64,000 nucleotides of DNA, from contig NZ_SPQT01000038.1 in assembly GCF_004571025.1 (NCBI RefSeq), positions 1-64,000 of the forward strand, given 5' to 3'. Positions 53,071-60,434 of the stretch are shown piece after piece. The position numbers and the translations under genes were made by a program. The stretch comes from Bradyrhizobium niftali (GTDB taxonomy: Bacteria; Pseudomonadota; Alphaproteobacteria; Rhizobiales; Xanthobacteraceae). Numbering within the stretch: position 1 is the stretch's first letter; each line of letters begins with the position of its first letter. The notes beneath the pieces are model-generated. The model ran no database searches. It saw only the letters and a list, made by a program, of their open reading frames with translations, and was not told the origin of the DNA.

Positions 53071-53999
53071 CAGCGTACCCGCGTGCGATCGAGTTCATCG
53101 GCGAACATGGTCTTGATCTGGTCGCCGTCATGCAGTGAAGAGCCGGCGTCGGCCACGACGATTTCGCCGACGTCGAGCCCTTCCAGGATTTCCGTCGCGG
53201 TGTCGGACGACAGCCCGACCCGCACCTTGCGCGTCTCGATCGTGTTGCCCTTGACGACCTGCACGGTGAGATGGTCGATCGCGGTCTTGGGCACCGCGAC
53301 GCCGCAGCTTCGCTTGGCGTCGATCGAGGCGCGCGCGAACACGCCGACCTTCAGCGAGGGATTGTTGGTGACGCTGATGCGGACGCGGCCGAGCTGGGTG
53401 GTGCGGTCGATTTCGGGCGCAACCAGCCGCACCCGGCCGATCAAATCGGGCGCGTCGTCGCGGCTGATGCGCACGGTCGCGCCGGCGCTGAGCTTGGGCA
53501 TGTGCACGGCCGGAACCTGCGCGTCGAGCTCGATCTCGTTGTTGACGGCGATGCGGAACATCGGGCCGGCCTGCGGCGAGGCCGGCGCGCCGACGATGGT
53601 GCGAACTTCCGTGACGAGGCCCGGCGCCGGCGCCTTCAGCGAGATCGGGCCCTGCGGGCCGGGTCGCTGCGGCTGGCCCGGGATCTGCGGCGGTGCCGTC
53701 AGGCGCGCCAGCTCCTGGTTGTCGGTGACCATGGTCCCTTCGGTGACGAAGAGGTCGGTGACCCTGGAACCTTCCTGGTCGGCGACGACCACGGCCTCGC
53801 GGCGCGGCACGAAGAAGCCGGTCACACGAACGAGGTCGGAGAAGCACGCATTGGTCGACTTCGTCACGATGACGAGCGCCTCGCCCGGCGTTTCCTTGGC
53901 CTCGGGGCGATGCCGATGCTCGAACAGATAATAGCCGATGCCGAGCGCGACGATGAACGCCACGGTTCCGGCAGGCTTGAGATAGTCGGAGACGTTCAT
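53070..53999 (-). CDS. RND efflux periplasmic adaptor (membrane fusion protein)
   Basis: The product has 309 residues. A membrane helix at about 9-25 anchors it. Barrel-sandwich segments (VTDLFVTEGTMVTDNQELARL and later APAPGLVTEV) and a beta-barrel (GATVRISRDDAPDLIGRV) follow. C52 (ACFSD) and C232 (SCGVAVP) match cysteines in the orphan adaptor at 27767-28657. The stop overlaps the pump start by 1 bp, so the two are made together. The ATG at 53999 directly precedes the anchor; a longer frame to 54083 is rejected. Confidence 0.9.
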   Translation of the reverse strand: MNVSDYLKPAGTVAFIVALGIGYYLFEHRHRPEAKETPGEALVIVTKSTNACFSDLVRVTGFFVPRREAVVVADQEGSRVTDLFVTEGTMVTDNQELARLTAPPQIPGQPQRPGPQGPISLKAPAPGLVTEVRTIVGAPASPQAGPMFRIAVNNEIELDAQVPAVHMPKLSAGATVRISRDDAPDLIGRVRLVAPEIDRTTQLGRVRISVTNNPSLKVGVFARASIDAKRSCGVAVPKTAIDHLTVQVVKGNTIETRKVRVGLSSDTATEILEGLDVGEIVVADAGSSLHDGDQIKTMFADELDRTRVR

Positions 54000-54066
54000 C
54001 GCCGGATTGTCCTGGCCTGGCTCACGGCCATCCGCACGAGGCCTGCTGAGAGCGTTTCCCTGAAAC

Positions 54067-54101
54067 AAAGCGGCGTCCCGCACGGCTGCGGGACGCGCTT
54101 T
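54067..54101 (-). terminator. long hairpin terminator after the OmpA-like gene
   Basis: GCGTCCCGCA and TGCGGGACGC form a perfect 10-bp stem around a CGGC loop. The stem extends by AAAGC/GCTTT with one bulged base. On the minus strand it follows the OmpA-like gene stop by 56 bp and runs into GCTTTGTTT. It also lies upstream of the adaptor gene, separating the two units. Confidence 0.65.
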
Positions 54102-54157
54102 GGAAGCGAGACTTTACACCACATCACGAACGGTCATTTCAAAGAATTGCGTCGTGC

Positions 54158-54829
54158 TTACTTCGATGCGGTGGTCTTGTTTTCCATGTTGACGACCTGC
54201 ACGCGGCGGTTGACCTCGGCCATCGGCTGGCTCGGGTCCTTCAGCTTGCTCTTGCCGTAGCCGACGGTGACGAGGTCGGTCGAGGAGATGCTGTACTTCT
54301 CGACGAGGTAGCGCTTGATCGCATCCGCGCGGCGCTCCGACAGGTCCTGGTTGTAGGCCTCGCCGCCGGCGGCGTCGGTGTGGCCGGCGACCACGAAGGT
54401 CGATCCCTTCAGGTCTGGGCTGGTCAGCGCGCGACCGAGCGCCTGCACCGAAGCCAGCGACTTGGTGCTGATATTGGCGGAGTTGTAGTCGAAGGTGATC
54501 TCGAGATCGATGTTCGGCTTGTCCTTGGCGACCGATGCGATTTCCTCGCGCTCGGTCGACGACAGCGAGCGCGTCGAGCGGCCGCGCACGGACTGGATCA
54601 GCTTGGTCTCCGACGCGCTCGGCGCGGGGTCGGCCTGCGGCGCGATCGAGAGGCCGCGGGTCAGCGGCTTCTTCTGCGGTGGCGCCAGTGCGCGCACGAT
54701 CTCGTCCTCGGTGACGTTCTTGCTGTTGCCGTCGTCGGCGGCGAATGCGGGCGAGGCCGGCAGCGACAGCGCGGCGCCAATGGCCATGATGGACAGGATT
54801 GCGGTAAGTCCTTTTGCAGCCAATCTCAT
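54158..54829 (-). CDS. OmpA-family peptidoglycan-binding protein
   Basis: The product has 223 residues with a signal peptide (cleavage near AFAADD, about residue 30). The N-terminal part is helical and disordered. The C-terminal OmpA-like domain (about 115-215) has ITFDYNSANIS, VVAGHTDAAGGEAYNQDLSERRADAIKRYL and NRRVQVVN, with the Asp and Arg that hold diaminopimelate. It should tether to peptidoglycan. The ATG at 54829 has an ideal AGGAGG site 8 bp upstream. The same strand carries the pseudo-caspase-TPR gene upstream, at 148 bp. Confidence 0.89.
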   Translation of the reverse strand: MRLAAKGLTAILSIMAIGAALSLPASPAFAADDGNSKNVTEDEIVRALAPPQKKPLTRGLSIAPQADPAPSASETKLIQSVRGRSTRSLSSTEREEIASVAKDKPNIDLEITFDYNSANISTKSLASVQALGRALTSPDLKGSTFVVAGHTDAAGGEAYNQDLSERRADAIKRYLVEKYSISSTDLVTVGYGKSKLKDPSQPMAEVNRRVQVVNMENKTTASK

Positions 54830-54977
54830 TGCCAGTCCCTCCTGCGCAGCAGACCTGCGTGGTTCCAAATTTCCTGCAATAGGCCCCCCGGGAAAGGCCG
54901 CCTGCGGCATCCGTCCCTTTAGTCTGTTTTGGGCGGCCGAGGGTTCGAGGCGTCCGCCGCCTCAACTCAAAAAAATA

Positions 54978-56507
54978 CTAGCGGACTCCGTAGCTTGCGA
55001 ATTCCTGAACGATGTTCGGATCCATCGCCTTGGCATTGGCGATGTCCAGCGCCCCTTCCTGGGCGGAGCCGTTGCGCTGCTTGGCGAGGCCCCGTCCGTA
55101 CAGCGAGGAGGTGAGGCGCGGATTGATCCTCAGGGCCGCATCGAAATCGGCGATGGCGTTCTTCACCGCCCCCGATTTCAGATTGACCAGCCCCCGGCTG
55201 TCCAGCGCATCGACGAAGTTCGGCCGCAGCCGCAGCGCTTCGTTGCAATCCTTCAGCGCGGCCTGGAGATCGCCGACCACGGTGCGGGTCCAGCAGCGGT
55301 TGTTCAGCGCCTCGACGTCCTTCGAGTTGATCCGGAGCGTGTCGTCGAAATCCTTGATGGCGAGGTTGTAGGCACCCTTGCTGGCATAGACCTGGCCGCG
55401 CCGATACAGCGCGTTCACGTCATCAGGATTGGCCGCGATCTTGGCCGTCAGGCCCTTGATGGTGGGGTCCTCCGCCAGGGCGGCCGCGCTAGGCCCGGCG
55501 TCCGCGTTCGGCGCGGGGGCGGGATCGGCCGGTTTCACCGGCGGTGGCGGCGGAGGCAGGGCGGCCTCGACCTGCGGCTTCGGCGATGGGGCCGGTACGG
55601 GCGCGGGCGCGGGAGCCAGTGCGGCTGCCGTGTCGGCCGGCTTCGGCGGCGGAGGCGGTGATGGCGGCGCGGGTGGTGCCGGCGGCGGGTTATTGGCGAC
55701 GACGGGCGGCGGAGCGGGGGGCGCGGCCGGCGGCGTTGTCGGACGTGATCCGCCGGCTCCCGGAATGAACGAGAAATCTTCGGCCAATGAAGAGGATATC
55801 CACGGCACCTGCTCGCCGCGCGAGGCGCGGGTGACGCCCATCTTGGTGCGGTTCAGCGTCTCCTCGGCCATCAGGTCGGGGACGCGGATTTCCTTCAGCA
55901 GTTCCTGGACGAACAGGCTGTGCTCGCCGCCGGCATCCGAGATCACCGAGGCCAGCGCCGCCGAATACATCACCAGCGTGCCGTTCGGCGCGATGACCGG
56001 GGTCAGGCCAGCCGAGAAGCTGCGGAACCGGCGCTCGAACGGGTTGCGCCTGGAGGCATCGACCAGCGCGATCTTGACGCCGGCGCCGCGGGTGTTGAGC
56101 TCGCCGAGGACGGCTTCCAGGCTGAAACCGTCGCGGCGCACGTCGGATTCGGTCCAGATTTGCGCGTCGACCGGCAGCATGTAGCTCTGGCGCGCCGACT
56201 GGATGCCGAAACCGCTGAAGAATATCAGCGCCACCGAGCCCGGCTTGATCTTGCCGTAGAGCTTGTCGAAGGCGCGGCGCATGCCGTCGCCGGTCAGGTT
56301 CTCACCGATTTCGACCGAAAAGCCGTCGCGCTTGAGCTCGTCGGCGATGTCACGGGCGTCGTTGAGCGGCTCCTTCAGCGGGGCGTCTGCATCCGGATAT
56401 TTGGCGTTGCCGATGACCAGCGCATGTCGGTCGCCGGCCGCAAGCGACGGCGCGGTCGGCACGAGCGAAACGAGCAAGGGAAGAAGGAAAAGGAAGCGAA
56501 TTTTCAT
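54978..56507 (-). CDS. secreted pseudo-caspase fused to proline-rich linker and TPR repeats
   Basis: The product has 509 residues with a signal peptide (about 1-24). A caspase-like domain (about 25-250) opens GDRHALVIGNAKYPDADAPL. The catalytic His is F100 (FFSGFGIQ) and the Cys is S152 (VDASRRNPFERRF), the same changes as in the paralogue at 26648. A Pro/Ala-rich linker (about 255-370) leads to at least three TPR units (about 380-509), such as NLAIKDFDDTLRINSKDVEAL and LQAALKDCNEALRLRPNFVDAL. TPRs bind partner proteins, so this looks like a periplasmic scaffold. The ATG at 56507 begins the signal peptide. A perfect CRP-type site lies 290 bp upstream. Confidence 0.82.
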   Translation of the reverse strand: MKIRFLFLLPLLVSLVPTAPSLAAGDRHALVIGNAKYPDADAPLKEPLNDARDIADELKRDGFSVEIGENLTGDGMRRAFDKLYGKIKPGSVALIFFSGFGIQSARQSYMLPVDAQIWTESDVRRDGFSLEAVLGELNTRGAGVKIALVDASRRNPFERRFRSFSAGLTPVIAPNGTLVMYSAALASVISDAGGEHSLFVQELLKEIRVPDLMAEETLNRTKMGVTRASRGEQVPWISSSLAEDFSFIPGAGGSRPTTPPAAPPAPPPVVANNPPPAPPAPPSPPPPPKPADTAAALAPAPAPVPAPSPKPQVEAALPPPPPPVKPADPAPAPNADAGPSAAALAEDPTIKGLTAKIAANPDDVNALYRRGQVYASKGAYNLAIKDFDDTLRINSKDVEALNNRCWTRTVVGDLQAALKDCNEALRLRPNFVDALDSRGLVNLKSGAVKNAIADFDAALRINPRLTSSLYGRGLAKQRNGSAQEGALDIANAKAMDPNIVQEFASYGVR

Positions 56508-56746
56508 AATCAGCGCGGTCCAGCCAAAAAGGCGCCGTTCCAGCTTGCGCCGCGGCGACCTTAACTTACGCAATGGGCATTATCAAACCGGGGAGAGGGG
56601 GCGTCAACCGCTTGGAGATTCGGCATTATCGCGACGATTGACCGCAATGCGTGGGTGCGCCGTGCGGGGAATGAACCGGCCATCATGGTTGGGCTCGACG
56701 CGATCTGGTTGGGCATTGCAGCGGCCATGTCAGGACACCCATGATT

Positions 56747-56787
56747 GGGGAGCCATGTTAGGGGAGCCATGTTTACGGGAGTCATGG
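56747..56787. repeat. three imperfect 14-bp tandem units
   Basis: GGGGAGCCATGTTA (56747-56760) is followed directly by GGGGAGCCATGTTT (56761-56774) and a diverged third unit ACGGGAGTCATGG. They end 10 bp before the CRP-type site. They could be spaced protein-binding units or the outcome of slippage. Confidence 0.55.
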
Positions 56788-56796
56788 CGCCGAAAA

Positions 56797-56812
56797 TGTG
56801 ATTGGTCTCACA
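56797..56812. promoter_or_regulatory. perfect CRP-type site TGTGA-N6-TCACA
   Basis: TGTGA-TTGGTC-TCACA matches all ten defined bases of the CRP consensus. The symmetry extends by two bases on each side (AATGTGA...TCACATT). It is 119 bp upstream of the MBL gene and 290 bp upstream of the pseudo-caspase-TPR gene. It is the best operator match found in the window for the CRP-type protein at 49237. Confidence 0.65.
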
Positions 56813-56930
56813 TTGCAGCGGGCCTCCACGCATCACGCGTGGCGTTTGACCTTTCCGGCGGACAATGGCTTGGTGCACTCGTGCCTCCCCGACGGTCCAC
56901 TCACAAAAAAGCAAAACCAAAAGCAAGATC

Positions 56931-57737
56931 ATGGGAAACGCCTACGAAATCTACGCACTGCGCTATGCGACGATGTCGCCGCGCACCCCGCACATGAACT
57001 TCCTGGCGCCGGATCCGCATGACAGTGCGGCGCAGGACCTCGACTACTTCGTCTGGCTGATCCGCGGCGGCGGGCGCGACATCCTGGTCGACACCGGCTT
57101 CAATGCCGAGGAGGCGAGTGCGCGGGCGCGCAAGCTGACGCTCAATCCGGTCGACGCGCTGGAGCGCTTCGGTGTCGCGGCGTCGAGTATTCGCGATATC
57201 GTCGTGACGCACCTGCATTACGACCACGCCGGCAATCTCGACCGCTTCCCGAACGCGCGCTTCCATCTCCAGGAGCGCGAGATGGCCTACGCGACCGGCC
57301 GCTGCATGTGCAACGGACTGCTGCGACATCCATTCTCGGTCGAACACGTCACGCAGATGGTGCGCCATGTCTATGGCGAGCGCGTCACCTTCTATTCCGG
57401 TGATGGCGAGATCGCGTCCGGCGTCACCGTGCACCGTGTCGGCGGCCATTCCGACGGCTTGCAGGTGGTCAAGGTCGAGACCGCGCGCGGGCCGGTGGTG
57501 CTGGCCTCCGACGCCGCGCATTACTACGCCAATCTCCAGCGCCGCAGCCCGTTCCCGATCGTCTACAATGTCGGTGACATGGCGGTTGGCTGGGAGACGA
57601 TCGAGCGTCTCGCCGGCCATCCCGACAGATTCATTCCCGGCCACGATCCGATCGTGACGGAGATCTATCCGCGTGCCAGCGACAAGGTCGACGCCTGGGC
57701 GCTGCACCTGCCGCCGTCAAAGTCGTTTGCGAAATGA
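56931..57737 (+). CDS. metallo-beta-lactamase-fold hydrolase, N-acyl homoserine lactonase-like
   Basis: The product has 268 residues with a complete metal site: VVTHLHYDHAGN (H94, H96, D98, H99), GGHSDGLQV, the Asp of LASDAAHYY and the His of FIPGHDP. This order and the Tyr after the bridging Asp are as in AiiA/AttM-type lactonases, which open acyl-homoserine lactones. The assignment to AHL substrates is an inference; other lactones are possible. The ATG at 56931 was chosen over an in-frame one 66 bp upstream. The opposite strand also reads open but without motifs. A perfect CRP-type site lies 119 bp upstream. Confidence 0.8.
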   Translation: MGNAYEIYALRYATMSPRTPHMNFLAPDPHDSAAQDLDYFVWLIRGGGRDILVDTGFNAEEASARARKLTLNPVDALERFGVAASSIRDIVVTHLHYDHAGNLDRFPNARFHLQEREMAYATGRCMCNGLLRHPFSVEHVTQMVRHVYGERVTFYSGDGEIASGVTVHRVGGHSDGLQVVKVETARGPVVLASDAAHYYANLQRRSPFPIVYNVGDMAVGWETIERLAGHPDRFIPGHDPIVTEIYPRASDKVDAWALHLPPSKSFAK

Positions 57738-57749
57738 CGGCCTGCCGAT

Positions 57750-57858
57750 CCTCATGGTGAGGAGGCGCGTAAGCGCCGTCTCGAACCATGCAGGCCCGGC
57801 TCGCGCGTCCCGGCCTTCATCCTGCGAGACGCGCGTTCCGCGCTCTTCAGGATGAGGG
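57750..57858. repeat. palindromic intergenic repeat (CCTCATGGTGAGGAGGCGC family)
   Basis: The 109-bp element starts CCTCATGGTGAGGAGGCGCG, passes through GTCTCGAACCATG, and ends GCGCTCTTCAGGATGAGGG. It separates the convergent MBL and MarR genes. Only one copy of this form was seen in the window. Confidence 0.6.
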
Positions 57859-57881
57859 TCTGGCCGCCACGCGAGGCGAGA

Positions 57882-58424
57882 CTAATACGCCTGCTTGGCA
57901 TCCGCCTCTTCGCTGGTCTGGATCAGGTCGAGGCTCTGTTCGATCTTGCCGAGCAGTGCCGAGAGCTGCTTGCGCTCCTGCGCCGAGAGGCAGGCGAGGA
58001 TCTCGTCCTCCCGCCGCAGCAATTGCGGGAACAGCTCTTCGTAGAGTGCGCGGCCTTTCTTCGTCAATTGCAGGCGGAATTCGCGGCGGTCGGCTTCGTT
58101 CTCGACCCGCTCGATCAGCCCCTCATGCAACAGCATGGTCACCGCGCGGCTGATGGTGGATTTGTGCGTGCGGGTGCATTGCGAGATGTATTGCGCGCTA
58201 CAGGCATCGTTGCGGAAGCCGAGCGTCGCGATCACGCGCCAGGCAGGGATGTCGAGGCCGTGACGCTCCTGATATTCGACCGCGAGCGCGGAACTCACCT
58301 CCGCCGCAAGCCGGTTGAGGCGGAACGGCACGAACTTGAACAGGTCGAGCCGTGTTTTTGGCCGCGGCGACGCCTCGCCCGCCTCTTGTCTCTTCAGCGC
58401 CGCATCGCTGGATGTTCTCGCCAA
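57882..58424 (-). CDS. MarR-family regulator of the homogentisate cluster
   Basis: The product has 180 residues. A winged helix (about 85-150) has TRTHKSTISRAVTMLLHEGLI and the wing motif RVENEADRREFRLQLT, typical of MarR. The start is TTG at 58422-58424, preceded by GGAG; no ATG is available before the conserved helices. It is divergent from the FAD hydroxylase operon that includes hmgA and fahA, with a palindrome between. By analogy with other MarR regulators of aromatic pathways it probably represses the operon until an aromatic acid such as homogentisate binds. Confidence 0.88.
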   Translation of the reverse strand: MARTSSDAALKRQEAGEASPRPKTRLDLFKFVPFRLNRLAAEVSSALAVEYQERHGLDIPAWRVIATLGFRNDACSAQYISQCTRTHKSTISRAVTMLLHEGLIERVENEADRREFRLQLTKKGRALYEELFPQLLRREDEILACLSAQERKQLSALLGKIEQSLDLIQTSEEADAKQAY

Positions 58425-58472
58425 GGCTTGCGCTCCGAATTCCAGTTGACGGCCGGCCGGCTCCGGTCCAAA

Positions 58473-58492
58473 ATAGTTGCACGTGAGACTAT
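58473..58492. promoter_or_regulatory. imperfect 20-bp palindrome, probable MarR operator
   Basis: ATAGTTGCACGTGAGACTAT has a CACGTG core and matching arms ATAGT/ACTAT. Sixteen of twenty positions are symmetric. It lies 49 bp upstream of the marR start and 43 bp upstream of the hydroxylase start. The size and symmetry fit a MarR dimer. Confidence 0.65.
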
Positions 58493-58534
58493 CTAGCAGA
58501 TCAGTCCCCTTTTGACCAGAGCCGAGGTTAGCGC

Positions 58535-60163
58535 ATGGCGCAGGCCAATACGCAGCAGGCCAAAACCCAGTTCGGCTATCGCCGTCACCCCGATCAGGAT
58601 CGTCCCGGCCAAAATCCGGCCGAGCATCCGGTCGTGATTGTCGGCGCGGGCCCGGTCGGGCTGTCGCTCGCGATCGATCTCGCGCAGCGTGGCCAGAGCG
58701 TCGTCCTTCTGGATGATGCCGACCGCATCGGCGAAGGCTCGCGCGCGATCTGCTTCTCGAAACGCTCGCTGGAATATTGGGACCGGCTCGGCGTCGGCGA
58801 CCGCATGGTCGAGAAGGGCGTGGTGTGGAGCGTCGGCCGCATTTTCCACGGCGAATCCCAGCTCTACCAGTTCAACCTGCTGCCGGAAGACGGTCACAAG
58901 CGGCCGGCCTTCATCAACCTCCAGCAATATTACGCCGAGGCCTATCTGGTCGATCGCATCAGCGATTTGCCTGAGGTCGACCTGCGCTGGCGCAACAAGG
59001 TGACGGCGCTCGAACAGCGCAACGATTCCGTCGCGTTGACGATCGAGACGCCGGAGGGCGCCTACCGCCTGCACGCGCAATATGTCGTCGCCTGCGACGG
59101 CGCGCGGTCGTCGCTGCGGCAGATGGTTGGCGCCGAGTTCGCCGGCCAGGTTTTCGAGGACCAGTTCCTGATCGCCGACGTCAAGATGACAGCGGAATTC
59201 CCGACCGAGCGCTGGTTCTGGTTCGATCCGCCGTTTCATGCCGGCCGCTCGGCGCTGCTGCACCGGCAGCCTGACGACGTCTGGCGCATCGACCTTCAGC
59301 TCAATCGCTACGCCGATCCTGTTGTCGAGAAGAAGCCGGAAAACGTGCGGCCGCGGATTGCGCGCATGCTGGGCCACGACAAGTTCGAATTCGAATGGAT
59401 CTCGCTCTACAAATTCCAGTGCCGGCGGATGGACCGCTTCATCCATGGCCGTGTGGTCTTTGCCGGCGACTCCGCGCATCAGGTCTCGCCCTTCGGTGCG
59501 CGTGGCGCGAACTCGGGTCTGGAGGACGCGGAGAATCTGTCCTGGAAGCTCGATCGCGTGCTGCGCGGCAAATCGCCCGCGAGCCTGCTGGAGAGCTACC
59601 ACGTCGAACGCAGCCTGGCGGCCGACGAGAACATCCGCGAATCCACCCGTTCGACCGATTTCATGGCGCCGAACTCGCATCAGGAGACGCGGCTGCGCAA
59701 GGCGGTGCTGTCGCTCGCCAAGGAGACCGAGTTCGGCAAGCGCATGGTCAATGGCGGCCGGCTCTCGGTGCCGTGCAGCTATGATACGTCGCTGTCGTCG
59801 CCCGATGCGGATGCCTGGCGCGGCGGACCGTCCCCCGGTTGTTCCATGCCCGATGCGCCCGTCTCGTCGCGTGAGGGCGAGCAGGTCTATCTGACGGACG
59901 CATTCCGCAAGGGTGGAACGGACTTCGCCTTGCTGTCGTTCAGCAATGGCGCGCAGGTCGGCGCGCCCGAAGGCGTGAAGGATATCCGCATCGGCGGCGA
60001 GGGCGGACTTGCCGATCCCTTGGGCCTCGTCGCAAAGCGCTACGACGCCGAGGCGGGTGCTGCCTATCTGCTCAGGCCCGATGGCTACGTTGCCGCGCGC
60101 TTCCGTCATCCGACGCGTGAAGCGATTGCGGCTGCGTTGTCGCGGGCCCAAGGGTTGAATTGA
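58535..60163 (+). CDS. FAD-dependent aromatic hydroxylase (PHBH/MhpA-type)
   Basis: The product has 542 residues. FAD-binding motifs are VVIVGAGPVGLSLAIDLAQ (about 30-48), the DG motif YVVACDGARSSLRQM and the GD motif VVFAGDSAHQVSPFGARGANSGL. The size and motifs fit group A flavoprotein hydroxylases that add oxygen to phenolic rings using NAD(P)H. Placed first in an operon ending with hmgA and fahA, it could make a 2,5-dihydroxy aromatic such as homogentisate from a hydroxyphenylacetate-like compound, but this is inference. A GAGG site precedes the ATG. Confidence 0.87.
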   Translation: MAQANTQQAKTQFGYRRHPDQDRPGQNPAEHPVVIVGAGPVGLSLAIDLAQRGQSVVLLDDADRIGEGSRAICFSKRSLEYWDRLGVGDRMVEKGVVWSVGRIFHGESQLYQFNLLPEDGHKRPAFINLQQYYAEAYLVDRISDLPEVDLRWRNKVTALEQRNDSVALTIETPEGAYRLHAQYVVACDGARSSLRQMVGAEFAGQVFEDQFLIADVKMTAEFPTERWFWFDPPFHAGRSALLHRQPDDVWRIDLQLNRYADPVVEKKPENVRPRIARMLGHDKFEFEWISLYKFQCRRMDRFIHGRVVFAGDSAHQVSPFGARGANSGLEDAENLSWKLDRVLRGKSPASLLESYHVERSLAADENIRESTRSTDFMAPNSHQETRLRKAVLSLAKETEFGKRMVNGGRLSVPCSYDTSLSSPDADAWRGGPSPGCSMPDAPVSSREGEQVYLTDAFRKGGTDFALLSFSNGAQVGAPEGVKDIRIGGEGGLADPLGLVAKRYDAEAGAAYLLRPDGYVAARFRHPTREAIAAALSRAQGLN

Positions 60164-60185
60164 AAGGCTTGAATTGAGGATTCGC

Positions 60186-60410
60186 ATGCCGCTTTCCACC
60201 AGCTCCAACTTCGCGCGGCCTGACGATGCCTTTCGCGCCATCGTCGAAGCGCATCGCGGCTTCACCGACGAGCAGAGCGCCGATTTCGACGCCGCGCTGG
60301 TGCTGATCCTCGCCAACCATATCGGTGACATCGACGTGCTGCGGGAGGCGATCGGGCTCGCGAAGCGCCGGATGATCGACGGCCAGCAGCAGCAACAGCA
60401 ACAACAATAA
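60186..60410 (+). CDS. DUF2783-like small protein with C-terminal polyglutamine
   Basis: The product has 74 residues. The body LSTSSNFARPDDAFRAIVEAH and DFDAALVLILANHIGDIDVLREAI resembles the DUF2783 family, which is often encoded beside FAD hydroxylases of this type. The last eight residues are Gln, from mixed CAG/CAA codons, with no obvious role. The start at 60186 was preferred over 60174. It lies 22 bp after the hydroxylase stop, within the operon. Its biochemical role is unknown. Confidence 0.75.
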   Translation: MPLSTSSNFARPDDAFRAIVEAHRGFTDEQSADFDAALVLILANHIGDIDVLREAIGLAKRRMIDGQQQQQQQQ

Positions 60411-60434
60411 CCCTGTGACCTGAGGACGAATTTG

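Larger units (their letters stand above)
56508..56930. other. divergent intergenic region with tandem repeats and a perfect CRP-type site
   Basis: This 423-bp gap separates the minus-strand pseudo-caspase-TPR gene from the plus-strand MBL gene. No gene is supported; a 123-codon minus-strand frame there lacks domain or codon character. It contains three short tandem units at 56747-56787, a TGTGA-N6-TCACA site at 56797-56812 and the inverted repeat CCACGC-ATCAC-GCGTGG at 56826-56842. Confidence 0.55.

Noticed and set aside
56561..56932. 123-codon minus-strand frame in the 423-bp intergenic region
   Set aside because: Its composition is irregular, it has no ribosome site and it covers tandem repeats and a likely operator.
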